From JAFGHJ01 sp964631335 (GTDB taxonomy: Bacteria; Hydrothermota; UBA3072), in contig CAZVXD010000022.1 of NCBI GenBank assembly GCA_964631335.1, positions 1-21,210 of the forward strand: a DNA stretch of 21,210 bases, in the 5' to 3' direction. The first letter of the stretch is position 1, and each line of letters starts with the position of its first letter. The translations under genes and the position numbers were made by a program. Of the stretch, positions 1 to 8,601 are shown piece by piece. The notes beneath the pieces were generated by a model, which ran no database searches, had not been told where the DNA came from, and worked only from the letters and a program-made list of their open reading frames with translations.

Positions 1-1
1 A

Positions 2-1150
2 TCAGTCCATCTGTTTTCTCAAAAAAGTAGGCACATCGAGATCTTCGATGGATTTTCTATCTCTCATAAGGGCAGGACTTTCGAAAATTTCAAGGTTTTC
101 TTTCAATTTATTTAATTCGCTAAGTCCGTCAAAATCCCTGGCTGTTGTAATACCCCTGAAATCTATTTTATCGATTTCATCCCTTTCCGGCTCACCTATA
201 CCTGTAGCGATCAAAGTTATTTCCGCTTCACTGCGGTTTTCTTCAAAAACCACTCCCATGAATATATCGTTATCTTCATCATCCACCGCGCCAACGGCTT
301 CTCTGATAACTTCCATAGCTTCTTTCATTTCTTTTAAAGTAAAATCTTCTTTATCCACTGTGAAATTAACAAGAGCTGCTTTGGACTGGGATATATCCGT
401 ATCTTCTAACAATGGAGAATTTATAGCTCCCTGAGCGGCTTCAAGAGCTTTATTTTCGCCTGAAGCTCTTCCCATACCCATCAGGGCTTTACCTCTTTTA
501 GACATTACCGTTTTAACATCGGCAAAATCGAGACTCCAATAAGCATCTTTAAGAAGTAAACCGCTTATGCTTTTTACCGCTTTCATTAAAACATCCATAG
601 AAACCTCACTCAAAGCCTTCGCCAGAGACATATTCCCCATACTCATCAATCTATCGTTGGGAACAACAAGCAAAGTATCTACAACCGGAGAAAGAGATTT
701 TATTCCTTTTTTAGCCTTTTTTATCCTGCTTGATTCATAATAGAAAGGAGTCGTAACTACTCCAACGGTCAATACGCCTTTTTCCTTGGCAAGAGAAGCT
801 ATTACCGGAGCGGCTCCGGTGCCTGTACCCCCTCCCATTCCGGCGGTTATAAATAACATGTCGATATCTTCGGTTAAAATCTTCAAATCTTCCATACTTT
901 CTTCCGCTGCCTTTCTACCCAACTCGGGATCTCCCCCGGTTCCTCTTCCTCTGGTTAATTCTCTTCCGATCTGGATTTTATCACTGGTCGGGACAAGGTT
1001 TATGTCCTGCACATCGGTATTAACCGCCCAGAAATCAACGCCTGACATGCCCGATTCCACCATTGTAGTTACAGCGTTTCCACCACAACCTCCAACTCCT
1101 ACTACTCTGATCTTAGCCGGACTATTAGTTTTTTCCTTAGATTTAAACAT
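2..1150 (-). CDS. ftsZ: Cell division protein FtsZ (tubulin-like GTPase)
   Basis: FtsZ polymerises with GTP at midcell into the ring that organises septal wall synthesis. The 382-residue protein has the N-terminal nucleotide-binding loop (GVGGCGGN, about 18-25), the tubulin signature GGGTGTG (106-112) and a short linker. It ends in the conserved C-terminal peptide DVPTFLRKQ, which in the family binds FtsA and other partners. The ATG has the Shine-Dalgarno AGGAGG a few bases upstream, and ftsA ends 12 nt before it. The stop codon lies at the window edge, so what follows is unseen. Two oddities stand out. The T7 synergy loop reads YWSLDFADV, with Ser206 where the family has Asn, although Asp208 and Asp211 are kept. 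The usual GAGANPE segment reads GTGGDPE. Identity is certain; the effect of these changes on GTP hydrolysis is unknown. Confidence 0.98.
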   Translation of the reverse strand: MFKSKEKTNSPAKIRVVGVGGCGGNAVTTMVESGMSGVDFWAVNTDVQDINLVPTSDKIQIGRELTRGRGTGGDPELGRKAAEESMEDLKILTEDIDMLFITAGMGGGTGTGAAPVIASLAKEKGVLTVGVVTTPFYYESSRIKKAKKGIKSLSPVVDTLLVVPNDRLMSMGNMSLAKALSEVSMDVLMKAVKSISGLLLKDAYWSLDFADVKTVMSKRGKALMGMGRASGENKALEAAQGAINSPLLEDTDISQSKAALVNFTVDKEDFTLKEMKEAMEVIREAVGAVDDEDNDIFMGVVFEENRSEAEITLIATGIGEPERDEIDKIDFRGITTARDFDGLSELNKLKENLEIFESPALMRDRKSIEDLDVPTFLRKQMD

Positions 1151-1162
1151 TAAGCCTCCTTT

Positions 1163-2401
1163 TTAAAAAAACTCTTCAAACCACTGATTCATTCTTTTTA
1201 AAACGGAATCAAACATACTCTTTCCCTGGATTTGTCTTAAATTTTCACCTGAACTCTCTGCTCCGTATTTAATCAGCCCAACGGAGGTAGCAAAGGACGG
1301 ATCGGAAACAGCGTCTCTTAAGCCAACCACATCCTCGGCAGGCGTGCCTATCCTTACGGGCAAGCCGAATATATCCTCAGCCAGTTCTGTAATTCCTTCT
1401 AATTTTGCCGAACCTCCTGTTAATACAACCCCCGCGGAAAGCATCTCATATAGAGGATCACCGCTTAACTCCCTGAAACCGAGTGTCAATATTTCTTCGA
1501 CCCGCGGTTTTACAATTTGCTGTAAAAGATCGAGTGTAACCTGCTTATCTCTTAATCCCGAAATGCCTTTAACCGATATCATTTCTTTCCTTTTTTCTTC
1601 CGAAAGTTCCTTAACTGTACCATATTCGATTTTTACTCTTTCGCCCTCGGCATAAGAACTTCTTAGCCCTATCCCAATATCGTTAGTTATATTCTCTCCT
1701 CCCAGTCCGATTACTGAAGTCTTTCTCAAACTACCATTGTAAAAAACAGCTATATCGGTGGTACCTCCACCTATATCGATTAGTATAGCTCCGGCTTCTT
1801 TTTCTTCATCGGATAAAACGGCGTATGAAGACGCAAGCGGTTGAAGTATAATATCATTGACCTCGTAGCCTGCCTTATTCACACACTTACAGATATTTTT
1901 AGCAGAAGTAACCGCTCCGGTTACAATCACCACACTCGCCTCCAATCTCTGGGCAAACATTCCGACAGGATCGTCTATTCCACCCTGACCGTCCAGCATG
2001 TAATCCGTCGGTATAATATGAATAACCTCCCGGTCAACGGGCAAAGCCATTGATTTTGCTCCTTCTAAAACTCTCTGAACATCCTCCCGAGTAATTTCAT
2101 TATCGGGCCCCGCTACCGCCACAACTCCTTTCCCCTGAATATTTCTTATGTGATCTCCCGCTATACCGGTAAAAACTCCGCTGGCCTCTTTTCCGGCCAT
2201 CATCTCCGATTCTCTCATTGCCTTTAGTATGGATTGCACGGTTTTGTCGATATTTATAACAATCCCCTTGCGCAAACCTTCAGAAGAATATTTGCCCACG
2301 CCTATAATGTTGACTTTTCCTTCATCGATTTCGGCAATAACGGAAGCGATTTTAGTCGTTCCAAGATCCAATCCTACCACAATGTCATTTTCATCACCCA
2401 A
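1163..2401 (-). CDS. ftsA: Cell division protein FtsA (actin-like membrane anchor)
   Basis: FtsA is the actin-fold ATPase that tethers FtsZ filaments to the inner membrane and recruits later divisome proteins. The 412-residue length is typical. Visible motifs are the phosphate-1 loop GLDLGTTK (about 10-17), the phosphate-2 loop DIGGGTTDIAVF (about 209-220) and the adenosine motif VVLTGGSAKLEG in the last quarter. The last residues (SVLKRMNQWFEEFF) form the expected amphipathic membrane-targeting helix. Translation starts at a TTG, supported by AAGGAGG five bases upstream; that Shine-Dalgarno also encodes the two final arginines and part of the stop of ftsQ, so the two genes are probably translationally coupled. 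It lies between ftsQ and ftsZ, the usual place. Confidence 0.97.
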   Translation of the reverse strand: MGDENDIVVGLDLGTTKIASVIAEIDEGKVNIIGVGKYSSEGLRKGIVINIDKTVQSILKAMRESEMMAGKEASGVFTGIAGDHIRNIQGKGVVAVAGPDNEITREDVQRVLEGAKSMALPVDREVIHIIPTDYMLDGQGGIDDPVGMFAQRLEASVVIVTGAVTSAKNICKCVNKAGYEVNDIILQPLASSYAVLSDEEKEAGAILIDIGGGTTDIAVFYNGSLRKTSVIGLGGENITNDIGIGLRSSYAEGERVKIEYGTVKELSEEKRKEMISVKGISGLRDKQVTLDLLQQIVKPRVEEILTLGFRELSGDPLYEMLSAGVVLTGGSAKLEGITELAEDIFGLPVRIGTPAEDVVGLRDAVSDPSFATSVGLIKYGAESSGENLRQIQGKSMFDSVLKRMNQWFEEFF

Positions 2402-2403
2402 AG

Positions 2404-3051
2404 TTACCTCCTTAAAACCACCATATTTTTAAATCTGAAGTCCAGTTTTCCCTTAAAATCACTTATATTATCACCCAATAATAGCTTCAGTGTTTCATGT
2501 TTCCTTTCGAATTCATCGGTCCCCCATTCAACATTCAGATTTGAACATTTTGTCCTCACTCCTTCAGGATTAATCCTTATTCTGTCGACATCAATATCGT
2601 CTAAAATTCTAATAATATTTATAACCTGCGCTATCTGTTTTTCGGAAACATCTTTGCTTACTTCAACCGCGGGCAGAGAATCGGCTTTATCGGAATCAAA
2701 AACTACACCTTTTATATCTATTACTTTACTCTCTGTGTCTGCTACACGAACTACCGGAATTCTAGAATTAACTCGAATTTTCAATTCTCTTAAAATGGTT
2801 CTTTTCAACTTCACGGATTCAATCCAGGAAAGAGATTCAATGGAATTCTTTAATTCCTCCAGATTCCCGATTCCCACTTCTTTAACTATCGATCCTATTT
2901 CAGTCTTCTTCCTTTCCGTAACATCTCCCGAATAACTTACGCTGGCTTTTCCTATAGGAAGAGAAACTATAAGTATCCTGTATAAAAAATATACAACTAA
3001 TAATACCATGAGATATCTTATTTTAAACCTGGATTTCTTTTTCTTCGCCAA
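2404..3051 (-). CDS. ftsQ: Cell division protein FtsQ/DivIB
   Basis: FtsQ is a bitopic protein that in the family bridges cytoplasmic and periplasmic divisome parts by binding FtsL and FtsB. The 215-residue product has a short lysine/arginine-rich cytoplasmic tail, one membrane segment (about 13-32), a POTRA-like region and a C-terminal beta domain ending in KLDFRFKNMVVLRR, which resembles the family ending. Sequence conservation is low, as usual for FtsQ, so the call rests on topology, the end motif and position before ftsA. The chosen TTG start has GGAGG about nine bases upstream and overlaps the 3' end of murB by 29 nt. A downstream ATG at residue 15 would cut into the membrane segment and is less likely. 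Confidence 0.9.
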   Translation of the reverse strand: MAKKKKSRFKIRYLMVLLVVYFLYRILIVSLPIGKASVSYSGDVTERKKTEIGSIVKEVGIGNLEELKNSIESLSWIESVKLKRTILRELKIRVNSRIPVVRVADTESKVIDIKGVVFDSDKADSLPAVEVSKDVSEKQIAQVINIIRILDDIDVDRIRINPEGVRTKCSNLNVEWGTDEFERKHETLKLLLGDNISDFKGKLDFRFKNMVVLRR

Positions 3052-3889
3052 TTACTTTAACCTCCAACTCTAATGTTATTCCCGTTTCTCTTCCTACTTT
3101 TTCCCTCACCTTCTTTATTAACTCTATAAAATCCCGGGAAGTAGCTTCAGGTGCAGTCAGAAAATAATTACAGTGTTTCCGGGAAACCTCCACCCCACCA
3201 ATTTTCATACCTTTAAGACCGGATTTTTCAATCAATTCTCCCGCCGAATGTCCTTTTGGATTTTTAAAAACCGAACCGCAGGTCCCGGAATTTTTAGAAA
3301 TAACGGGTTGTTTATTCCTTCTAAGCTCAGCTATCTCCTTTATCTTGCTTTCGATTTGTTTTTTTTCTCCTTCGCTCAATGAGAATTCGACTTCGGTGAT
3401 AATTTCACCACAAAGACTGGATCGCCTGTAATCGAACAAAATATTGTCTATTTTAATTTCCTTGCCTTCTCTCAAAACCTTTACCGATTCGATATAATCT
3501 CCTATCTCACAATCGAACGCCCCGGCATTCATAACCGAAGCTCCACCTACACTCCCCGGTATTCCAATCAGACATTCCAATCCGGAAAGAGAATTCTCTT
3601 TGGCAACATTTATAACATCCGAGAGACTGGCTCCGGACTGCGCTATCATTCGAGTCTTATCGACACTAATTTCAACCATATCCATTGTGTCCACGACAAT
3701 ACCGGAAAAACCCTTATCGGAAAAGAGTATATTTGAACCCCTTCCCATTACAAAACTCGAAAGCCCATTTTCCCCCGCATAAGTAATCGCTTTAGAAATA
3801 TCATTAAAATTAGCAGCCAACAGGAAATATTTCGACCTGCCGCCCAGGCGTAGTGTGGTGTGAGCCGCAAGAGGTTCATTTTTAAACAT
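3023..3889 (-). CDS. murB: UDP-N-acetylenolpyruvoylglucosamine reductase MurB
   Basis: MurB is the cytoplasmic FAD enzyme that uses NADPH to reduce UDP-GlcNAc-enolpyruvate to UDP-MurNAc. Visible features are the FAD-binding segments GRGSNILFSD and GIPGSVGGASVMNAGAF, the catalytic-site DYRRSSL, the proton-donor serine in CGSVFKNP and a C-terminal glutamate in LELEVKVIG. The length of 288 residues fits the short MurB type. The start is uncertain. The ATG at 3889 follows the murC stop by one base and has AGAGGG upstream; an in-frame ATG at 3913 would add eight residues and overlap murC by 23 nt, with a poorer upstream GGGGGA. The 3' end overlaps ftsQ. Confidence 0.96.
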   Translation of the reverse strand: MFKNEPLAAHTTLRLGGRSKYFLLAANFNDISKAITYAGENGLSSFVMGRGSNILFSDKGFSGIVVDTMDMVEISVDKTRMIAQSGASLSDVINVAKENSLSGLECLIGIPGSVGGASVMNAGAFDCEIGDYIESVKVLREGKEIKIDNILFDYRRSSLCGEIITEVEFSLSEGEKKQIESKIKEIAELRRNKQPVISKNSGTCGSVFKNPKGHSAGELIEKSGLKGMKIGGVEVSRKHCNYFLTAPEATSRDFIELIKKVREKVGRETGITLELEVKVIGEEKEIQV

Positions 3890-3890
3890 T

Positions 3891-5267
3891 TTACCCTCTA
3901 CTTTTAATTCCATCGACTATATCCCCCGCGATAGTATAAATACTGCCCGCGCCCAATAAAATTACCATATCACCTTCAGAAAGCTGTGGAATAAGAAATC
4001 CCGGGATATCTTCCTTCTTTTCAATATACTCTACATCCTTGTGTCCAAAATTTCTGCATTGATCTTTAATGATTTCACCGGTAACTCCGGGTATCGGTTC
4101 TTCCCGGGCAGGATAAATATCCGTAATAATAACCTTATCAGCCTGGAAAAACGCTTTACCAAATTCTTTTTTAAGTAAAATAGTTCTTGAATACAAATGC
4201 GGTTGAAACACTGCTATTATTCTTCCGTCCCAACCAGCTCTCGCGCCGGCGAGAGTAGACTCTATTTCTCTGGGATGGTGCGCGTAGTCGTCCACAACAA
4301 GAACTCCCTTTTCAAATCCTCTTTTTTCAAACCTTCTGGCTATACCGGTACATTTGCTTATCCCTTCTTTGATACTATCCGGATCGATTCCCAGCTCCAG
4401 GGCCACAGAACAGGCAGCTATAGCGTTAATCACATTGTGCTTTCCGGGAAGATTAACATTAATGTCCTTTATTTTTGTATCCTTTGAGACAAGATCGAAA
4501 CTATGAGAGAATCCTTCTCTTCTTATATTAGCGCCCATAACATCGGCATTGGGAGAGAAACCAAAAGTAATTACTTTTCTTTCGATTTCAGTAAGGATAG
4601 ACAGAGAAACTGAGTCATCCATAAAAAGATGCACATTACCGTAAAAGGGAACGGAATTCGCGAACTTTATAAAAGTATCTTTAATATCATCCAAGTCTTT
4701 ATAAACATCGAGATGTTCCATATCTATGTTCGTAATCACAGCAACCGTAGGAAACAATTTCAAAAAGGAACGATCACTTTCATCCGCTTCAGCCACCAGA
4801 TATTCGCTTTCGCCGAGCCTCGAATTATTTCCCGTACTTCTGAGAATTCCACCGACGATTATTGTTGGATCGAGCTTTTTCTCTCTTAAAATAGAGGCTA
4901 TAAGAGAAGTCGTTGTAGACTTCCCGTGAGTTCCGGCAATGGCTATAGAAAACTTTATCCTCATTAATTCCGCCAGCATTTCGGCTCTTCTGCTTATCGG
5001 GGTATTATTTTCCTTAGCTTGAATCAACTCTACATTATCTTTAGACAAAGCCGAAGTATAAACAACCACATCCGCGTCTCCGACATTATCTTTATTATGA
5101 GGGATATTGATCTTTATACCCAATTTTCTAAGCCTTTTAATATTTTCGGAATCCTTGATATCGCTACCGGTAACCTCGAAACCCATATTCCACAATAATT
5201 CGGCAATTCCGCTCATGCCGATACCTCCTATACCGATGAAATGCACTTTCTTAAACCTTCCGAACAT
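3891..5267 (-). CDS. murC: UDP-N-acetylmuramate--L-alanine ligase MurC
   Basis: MurC is the first cytoplasmic Mur ligase; it adds L-alanine to UDP-MurNAc with ATP. The 458-residue protein shows the N-terminal UDP-binding Rossmann motif HFIGIGGIGMSGIAE (about 9-23), the ATP loop GTHGKSTTT, and the MurC signature DDYAHHPREI, followed by a normal C-terminal domain. The ATG is preceded by AAAGGA nine bases upstream and overlaps the end of murG by 17 nt. It sits between murG and murB, as in many dcw clusters. Nothing in the motifs suggests loss of function. Confidence 0.98.
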   Translation of the reverse strand: MFGRFKKVHFIGIGGIGMSGIAELLWNMGFEVTGSDIKDSENIKRLRKLGIKINIPHNKDNVGDADVVVYTSALSKDNVELIQAKENNTPISRRAEMLAELMRIKFSIAIAGTHGKSTTTSLIASILREKKLDPTIIVGGILRSTGNNSRLGESEYLVAEADESDRSFLKLFPTVAVITNIDMEHLDVYKDLDDIKDTFIKFANSVPFYGNVHLFMDDSVSLSILTEIERKVITFGFSPNADVMGANIRREGFSHSFDLVSKDTKIKDINVNLPGKHNVINAIAACSVALELGIDPDSIKEGISKCTGIARRFEKRGFEKGVLVVDDYAHHPREIESTLAGARAGWDGRIIAVFQPHLYSRTILLKKEFGKAFFQADKVIITDIYPAREEPIPGVTGEIIKDQCRNFGHKDVEYIEKKEDIPGFLIPQLSEGDMVILLGAGSIYTIAGDIVDGIKSRG

Positions 5268-6294
5268 ACATTAAAATCCTTTCGACTACTTTGTTAGCGG
5301 AAACATTACTAACCCCTTTCTCCTTTTTACCATAAAGCGAGTCTATCAATTTCGGAAAACTTTTCACGTTTACCTGTTTTTCTCTTTTTATTATTATATT
5401 CTTTTTTCTAAAAGCAAGTCTTTTTGCGTTAAAAAATTGATGATCTTTAAAAGCAAATGGATACGGAATTAAAATCGCCGGAAGACCCAGACTTTCTATC
5501 TCGGATGTAGCCAGAGCTCCCGCCCTCGAAATAATCACATCGCTTACCGCGTAAGCGAGATCCATCCTATCGATAAAGGAAACTTGTCTTATCCGATCGG
5601 AAACAGCGGGTATCTCAAAATCCCCTCTTTGAATAATAAACTGCCAGTCTTTTTCCATCAGGGAAATCAACTCTTCTGAGAGTTTTGCAAGAAATTTTGC
5701 TCCGCGGCTTCCTCCGATTACCAGCAAGGTTTTTTTGCCCGGTTTCAGAGAAAAATAATCGACAGCCTCTTCATATTTTCCTTTAAGTAAACTTTCTCTT
5801 ACAGGAATTCCTGTCACCACTTTTTTCTTTCCTCCGAGAAAATTAAAACCATCCTTGTAGGGAAGAAATACCTCCGCGGAAAACCTTGATAACAAATTAG
5901 CCGCTTTACCGGGCTTAGAATCAAGAATGAGTGTAAAAACAGGCACTCCCAGACAAATCCCAGCCAGACCCACGGGCAGAGAAGCAAATGCCCCTGAATG
6001 GATAATAGCTGAAACTCTTTCTCTTTTTATCAAAAAAACCGAGTAGAAAAAAGCGGGTATAAAGCGAAGAACAAAAATAAATTTGTCCGCCAAATTTTTA
6101 CCCACCCATCCCACAGACGGAAGTAAGAACATATCCTTCATATCAACTAGCTCTTTTTCGAGTCCGGAACTGCTTCCTATATAAATCACCCGGAATCCTT
6201 TTTTTTCTATCACCCGCGCGACTGTTAGAACCGGATAGATATGTCCTCCCGTTCCTCCCCCCGATACGATTACGCTCTTTTTCGATCGAGACAA
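5251..6294 (-). CDS. murG: UDP-GlcNAc:lipid I N-acetylglucosaminyltransferase MurG
   Basis: MurG is the membrane-associated GT-B glycosyltransferase that converts lipid I to lipid II on the inner face of the membrane. Motifs seen are the glycine-rich GGGTGGHIYPVL near the N-terminus (from residue 12), VIGGSRGAKFL at the start of the second domain, and the donor-site segments SRAGALATSE and PYPFAFKDHQFFNA. The start is decided by the ribosome binding site. AGGAGG at 6300-6305 lies five bases before TTG at 6294, giving 347 residues, whereas the in-frame GTG at 6300 overlaps that Shine-Dalgarno and cannot use it. The first 152 nt are read in a second frame as the C-terminal tail of ftsW, an unusually long overlap. 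The 3' end overlaps murC by 17 nt. Confidence 0.96.
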   Translation of the reverse strand: MSRSKKSVIVSGGGTGGHIYPVLTVARVIEKKGFRVIYIGSSSGLEKELVDMKDMFLLPSVGWVGKNLADKFIFVLRFIPAFFYSVFLIKRERVSAIIHSGAFASLPVGLAGICLGVPVFTLILDSKPGKAANLLSRFSAEVFLPYKDGFNFLGGKKKVVTGIPVRESLLKGKYEEAVDYFSLKPGKKTLLVIGGSRGAKFLAKLSEELISLMEKDWQFIIQRGDFEIPAVSDRIRQVSFIDRMDLAYAVSDVIISRAGALATSEIESLGLPAILIPYPFAFKDHQFFNAKRLAFRKKNIIIKREKQVNVKSFPKLIDSLYGKKEKGVSNVSANKVVERILMYVRKV

Positions 6295-7306
6295 TAACAC
6301 CTCCTGCCATATAAACCATCATTAAAGCGGTACCTCCACTGGATATAAATGGTAACGGTACTCCGGTAACCGGAACGATCCCCAGGGATACATAAACATG
6401 CAATAAAGCATACATTCCAATAAACGAAACTAAACCTAAACCTAATAAAGAAGAATATTCATCAGGGGATTTCAAACTCGTTTTTATGGCGCTAATAAAA
6501 TAAATTACAAATAATCCTATAATCAAAAGACACCCTGTGAATCCGAGTTCCTCCCCTATTATAGAAAAAATAAAATCTGAATCAGGCAAGGGAATATAAA
6601 AAAACTTTTCCATCCCACTTCCGAGACCCAGACCTGACAGTCCCCCGTGAGAAATCGCCTGAACTGTAGCGGTAACAGAATCACTGTTCATATGATTGTT
6701 AATTCGGCTGACAGCATATCCTTCGCGTGACAAAAAAATCAAACCTATAAAAAGCATTACGGCAAAAAAGGCTGCCACTTTACCGTCGTTTGTACTGTTC
6801 AGAAACAACATTACAGCTCCCACAACCAGAGTCAGAAAGGACATCGAAATATCGGGCTGGATAATAATAAGACCCATAATTATGGAAATAACAAGAATAG
6901 AAATTCCGAAATCTCTTTTTTTGGCAAAGAATACAACAAGAGCAAACTGAGCAAAAATTGAGGGCTGAAAAGAAAATCGCATATTAAAAAATCTAATAGC
7001 CAGCCACCTTCTCGCGCCATTTATTTCAAGACCATAAAAATAGGTAATAACAAGTAAAAAACCAGCCAGGATTAAAAAGAACAAACTGAATTTTTCCCAG
7101 AATTTTAATTTTATCTTCGAGGTAACAAAGAAAAGCCCAACCCCGAAGAAAAATAAAAGCAGCTGTTTAAGAAAAGAACCCGGAACAACACTCTTATAAA
7201 CCGCAATCCCCGAGCTTGCGGAAAAAACCATAACAAGCCCGAAAGCTCCGAGTAACAGAGGAATAACCTCGACAAATCCTATTTTTAATCCCTTCCCTTT
7301 AACCAT
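6143..7306 (-). CDS. ftsW: Septal peptidoglycan glycosyltransferase FtsW (SEDS family)
   Basis: FtsW is the polytopic SEDS polymerase that, with its class B PBP partner FtsI, makes septal glycan from lipid II. The 387-residue protein has about ten hydrophobic segments. It carries the SEDS motifs SHGGLSGLGLGSG, LPDSDFIFSIIGEELG (with the Asp expected at the catalytic loop) and PLPFISSGGTALMM near the C-terminus. The ATG at 7306 has GGGAG four bases upstream and overlaps the murD stop by 8 nt. A longer reading from 7381 would overlap murD by 83 nt and is not favoured. After the final membrane segment a strongly basic tail of about 50 residues (rich in Arg and Lys) is encoded in a different frame from the start of murG. 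Homologues commonly end soon after the membrane segment, so the tail is either a lineage feature or a consequence of a lost stop codon. Confidence 0.95.
   Translation of the reverse strand: MVKGKGLKIGFVEVIPLLLGAFGLVMVFSASSGIAVYKSVVPGSFLKQLLLFFFGVGLFFVTSKIKLKFWEKFSLFFLILAGFLLVITYFYGLEINGARRWLAIRFFNMRFSFQPSIFAQFALVVFFAKKRDFGISILVISIIMGLIIIQPDISMSFLTLVVGAVMLFLNSTNDGKVAAFFAVMLFIGLIFLSREGYAVSRINNHMNSDSVTATVQAISHGGLSGLGLGSGMEKFFYIPLPDSDFIFSIIGEELGFTGCLLIIGLFVIYFISAIKTSLKSPDEYSSLLGLGLVSFIGMYALLHVYVSLGIVPVTGVPLPFISSGGTALMMVYMAGGVIVSIEKERNRIGGRNGRTYLSGSNSRAGDRKKRIPGDLYRKQFRTRKRAS
6300..6305 (-). promoter_or_regulatory. murG ribosome binding site inside ftsW
   Basis: On the minus strand AGGAGG lies five bases before the murG TTG. 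In the ftsW frame the same bases encode Ala-Gly-Gly in the last membrane segment. Its spacing decides the TTG over the overlapping GTG as the murG start. Confidence 0.75.
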
Positions 7307-8591
7307 AAATCTCCCTAACTGTTTTTTTAAAAATATCTCCTCTCTCTCTGAAATCACTGTACCAATCGAAACTCGAGGCACCGGGCGAGAGTATTAATCT
7401 ATCACAGCCAGAATTAAAAGCCTTGCTTACGGCATCTTCCATGGAAGAAGCTATTACTTTGTTATTAAAGCCCCTGTCGCTTAATTTATCCGATATCAAA
7501 TCGCTCGATTCACCGATAATAACGGCAAATTTAGCCAACCTTTCAATCGCGCCTACTATAGGACTAAAATCATCGACTTTCATTCTTCCGCCTACAATAA
7601 CGCACGAATCAGGAAAACACTCGAGAGATTTTACGAAAGCCGCCGGATTCGTACACATTGAATTATTGATAATCCGTATGCCCTCTTTTTTAATTACCGT
7701 TTCCATTCTGTGTTCTACTCCGGCAAAGGAGCTAATCTTTTCTCGAACGCTGTTCCAATCGAGACCCACAATATTAGCTACAAGAGCGGCAATCATTCCG
7801 TCCTCCAAAAAAGCTTCTCCCGGCATAAACAAATCATCTTTGCTGAAAATTTCTTTATTTTCTCTATCTCTGACAAAAGCGGTACCATTAAAGAATACGT
7901 CACTTTTTTCTTTCAGCGAAAAATATAAACTCTTAGAGGGCGGATTGAGATTTGATAAATTGGGATCATCACGGTTAAGAATTGAATAATCTTCAGAATT
8001 TTGATTTTTGAAAATGTTTAACTTAGCGTTCAAATATTCTTTAAAATCTTTATGTCTATCAAGATGATCGGGGGTAATATTAACGATAGCCGCAATCCAG
8101 GGATGAAAGCTCTCGATTCTTTCCAATTGATATGAAGAAACCTCTATAACAGTTAGAAAATCATCCTTGCTCTCGGAAACAAGAGCACTCAGGGGCGTTC
8201 CGGGATATATATTTCCTCCCAACAAAACTTTATCGCCGAGCTTTGCTTTAAGGATATGATGTGTCATCGCGGACGTGGTAGTTTTACCATTGGTACCGGT
8301 AATCGCTATGAGCTTACCTTTAATATATCTGGAAGCAAACTCAACTTCGCCCACAACCGGTATTCGCCTCTCTCCTGCTTTCAAAAGTATAGGAATGTTA
8401 ACCGAAACCCCGGGAGAAACAACCAACAAATCCATTTTGAGTAATTGCTCGGAATGCCTGCCAGTCTCATTGGGGTACGGAATCGAAGAACCTTCGAGCT
8501 TCAAATCGCTCACAAACGGCTGTTCCCCAAGATTTTCAATTAATCTTGCCACTGCTTTACCGCTTCGTCCGTATCCAATAACACCTATCAT
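7299..8591 (-). CDS. murD: UDP-N-acetylmuramoylalanine--D-glutamate ligase MurD
   Basis: MurD adds D-glutamate to UDP-MurNAc-L-Ala using ATP. The 430-residue protein has an N-terminal UDP-binding domain (GVIGYGRSGKAVA), the ATP loop ITGTNGKTTTS, the central motifs EVSSYQLE and PDHLDRH, a lysine in YLNAKLNIF at the usual carbamylated position, and the D-Glu-pocket segments GGRMKVDDF and LSPGASSFD. The oddity is the interdomain motif. Where MurD normally has NDSKATN this protein has NNSMCTN, so the Asp and Lys (E. coli positions about 317 and 319) are Asn and Met. Everything else looks functional. The ATG has AAGGTGA about nine bases upstream, which includes the mraY stop. Confidence 0.96.
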   Translation of the reverse strand: MIGVIGYGRSGKAVARLIENLGEQPFVSDLKLEGSSIPYPNETGRHSEQLLKMDLLVVSPGVSVNIPILLKAGERRIPVVGEVEFASRYIKGKLIAITGTNGKTTTSAMTHHILKAKLGDKVLLGGNIYPGTPLSALVSESKDDFLTVIEVSSYQLERIESFHPWIAAIVNITPDHLDRHKDFKEYLNAKLNIFKNQNSEDYSILNRDDPNLSNLNPPSKSLYFSLKEKSDVFFNGTAFVRDRENKEIFSKDDLFMPGEAFLEDGMIAALVANIVGLDWNSVREKISSFAGVEHRMETVIKKEGIRIINNSMCTNPAAFVKSLECFPDSCVIVGGRMKVDDFSPIVGAIERLAKFAVIIGESSDLISDKLSDRGFNNKVIASSMEDAVSKAFNSGCDRLILSPGASSFDWYSDFRERGDIFKKTVREIYG

Positions 8592-8601
8592 ATCTATCTT
8601 T

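Noticed and set aside
2234..2935. Long plus-strand open frame opposite ftsQ and the start of ftsA
   Set aside because: It lies antisense to well-supported genes, has no ribosome binding site and no family features.
7307..7381. Longer ftsW start overlapping murD by 83 nt
   Set aside because: The ATG at 7306 has a well-spaced GGGAG and gives a family-typical N-terminus.
7423..7989. Plus-strand open frame of 188 codons opposite murD
   Set aside because: It is antisense to conserved MurD motifs and its product is compositionally an antisense shadow.
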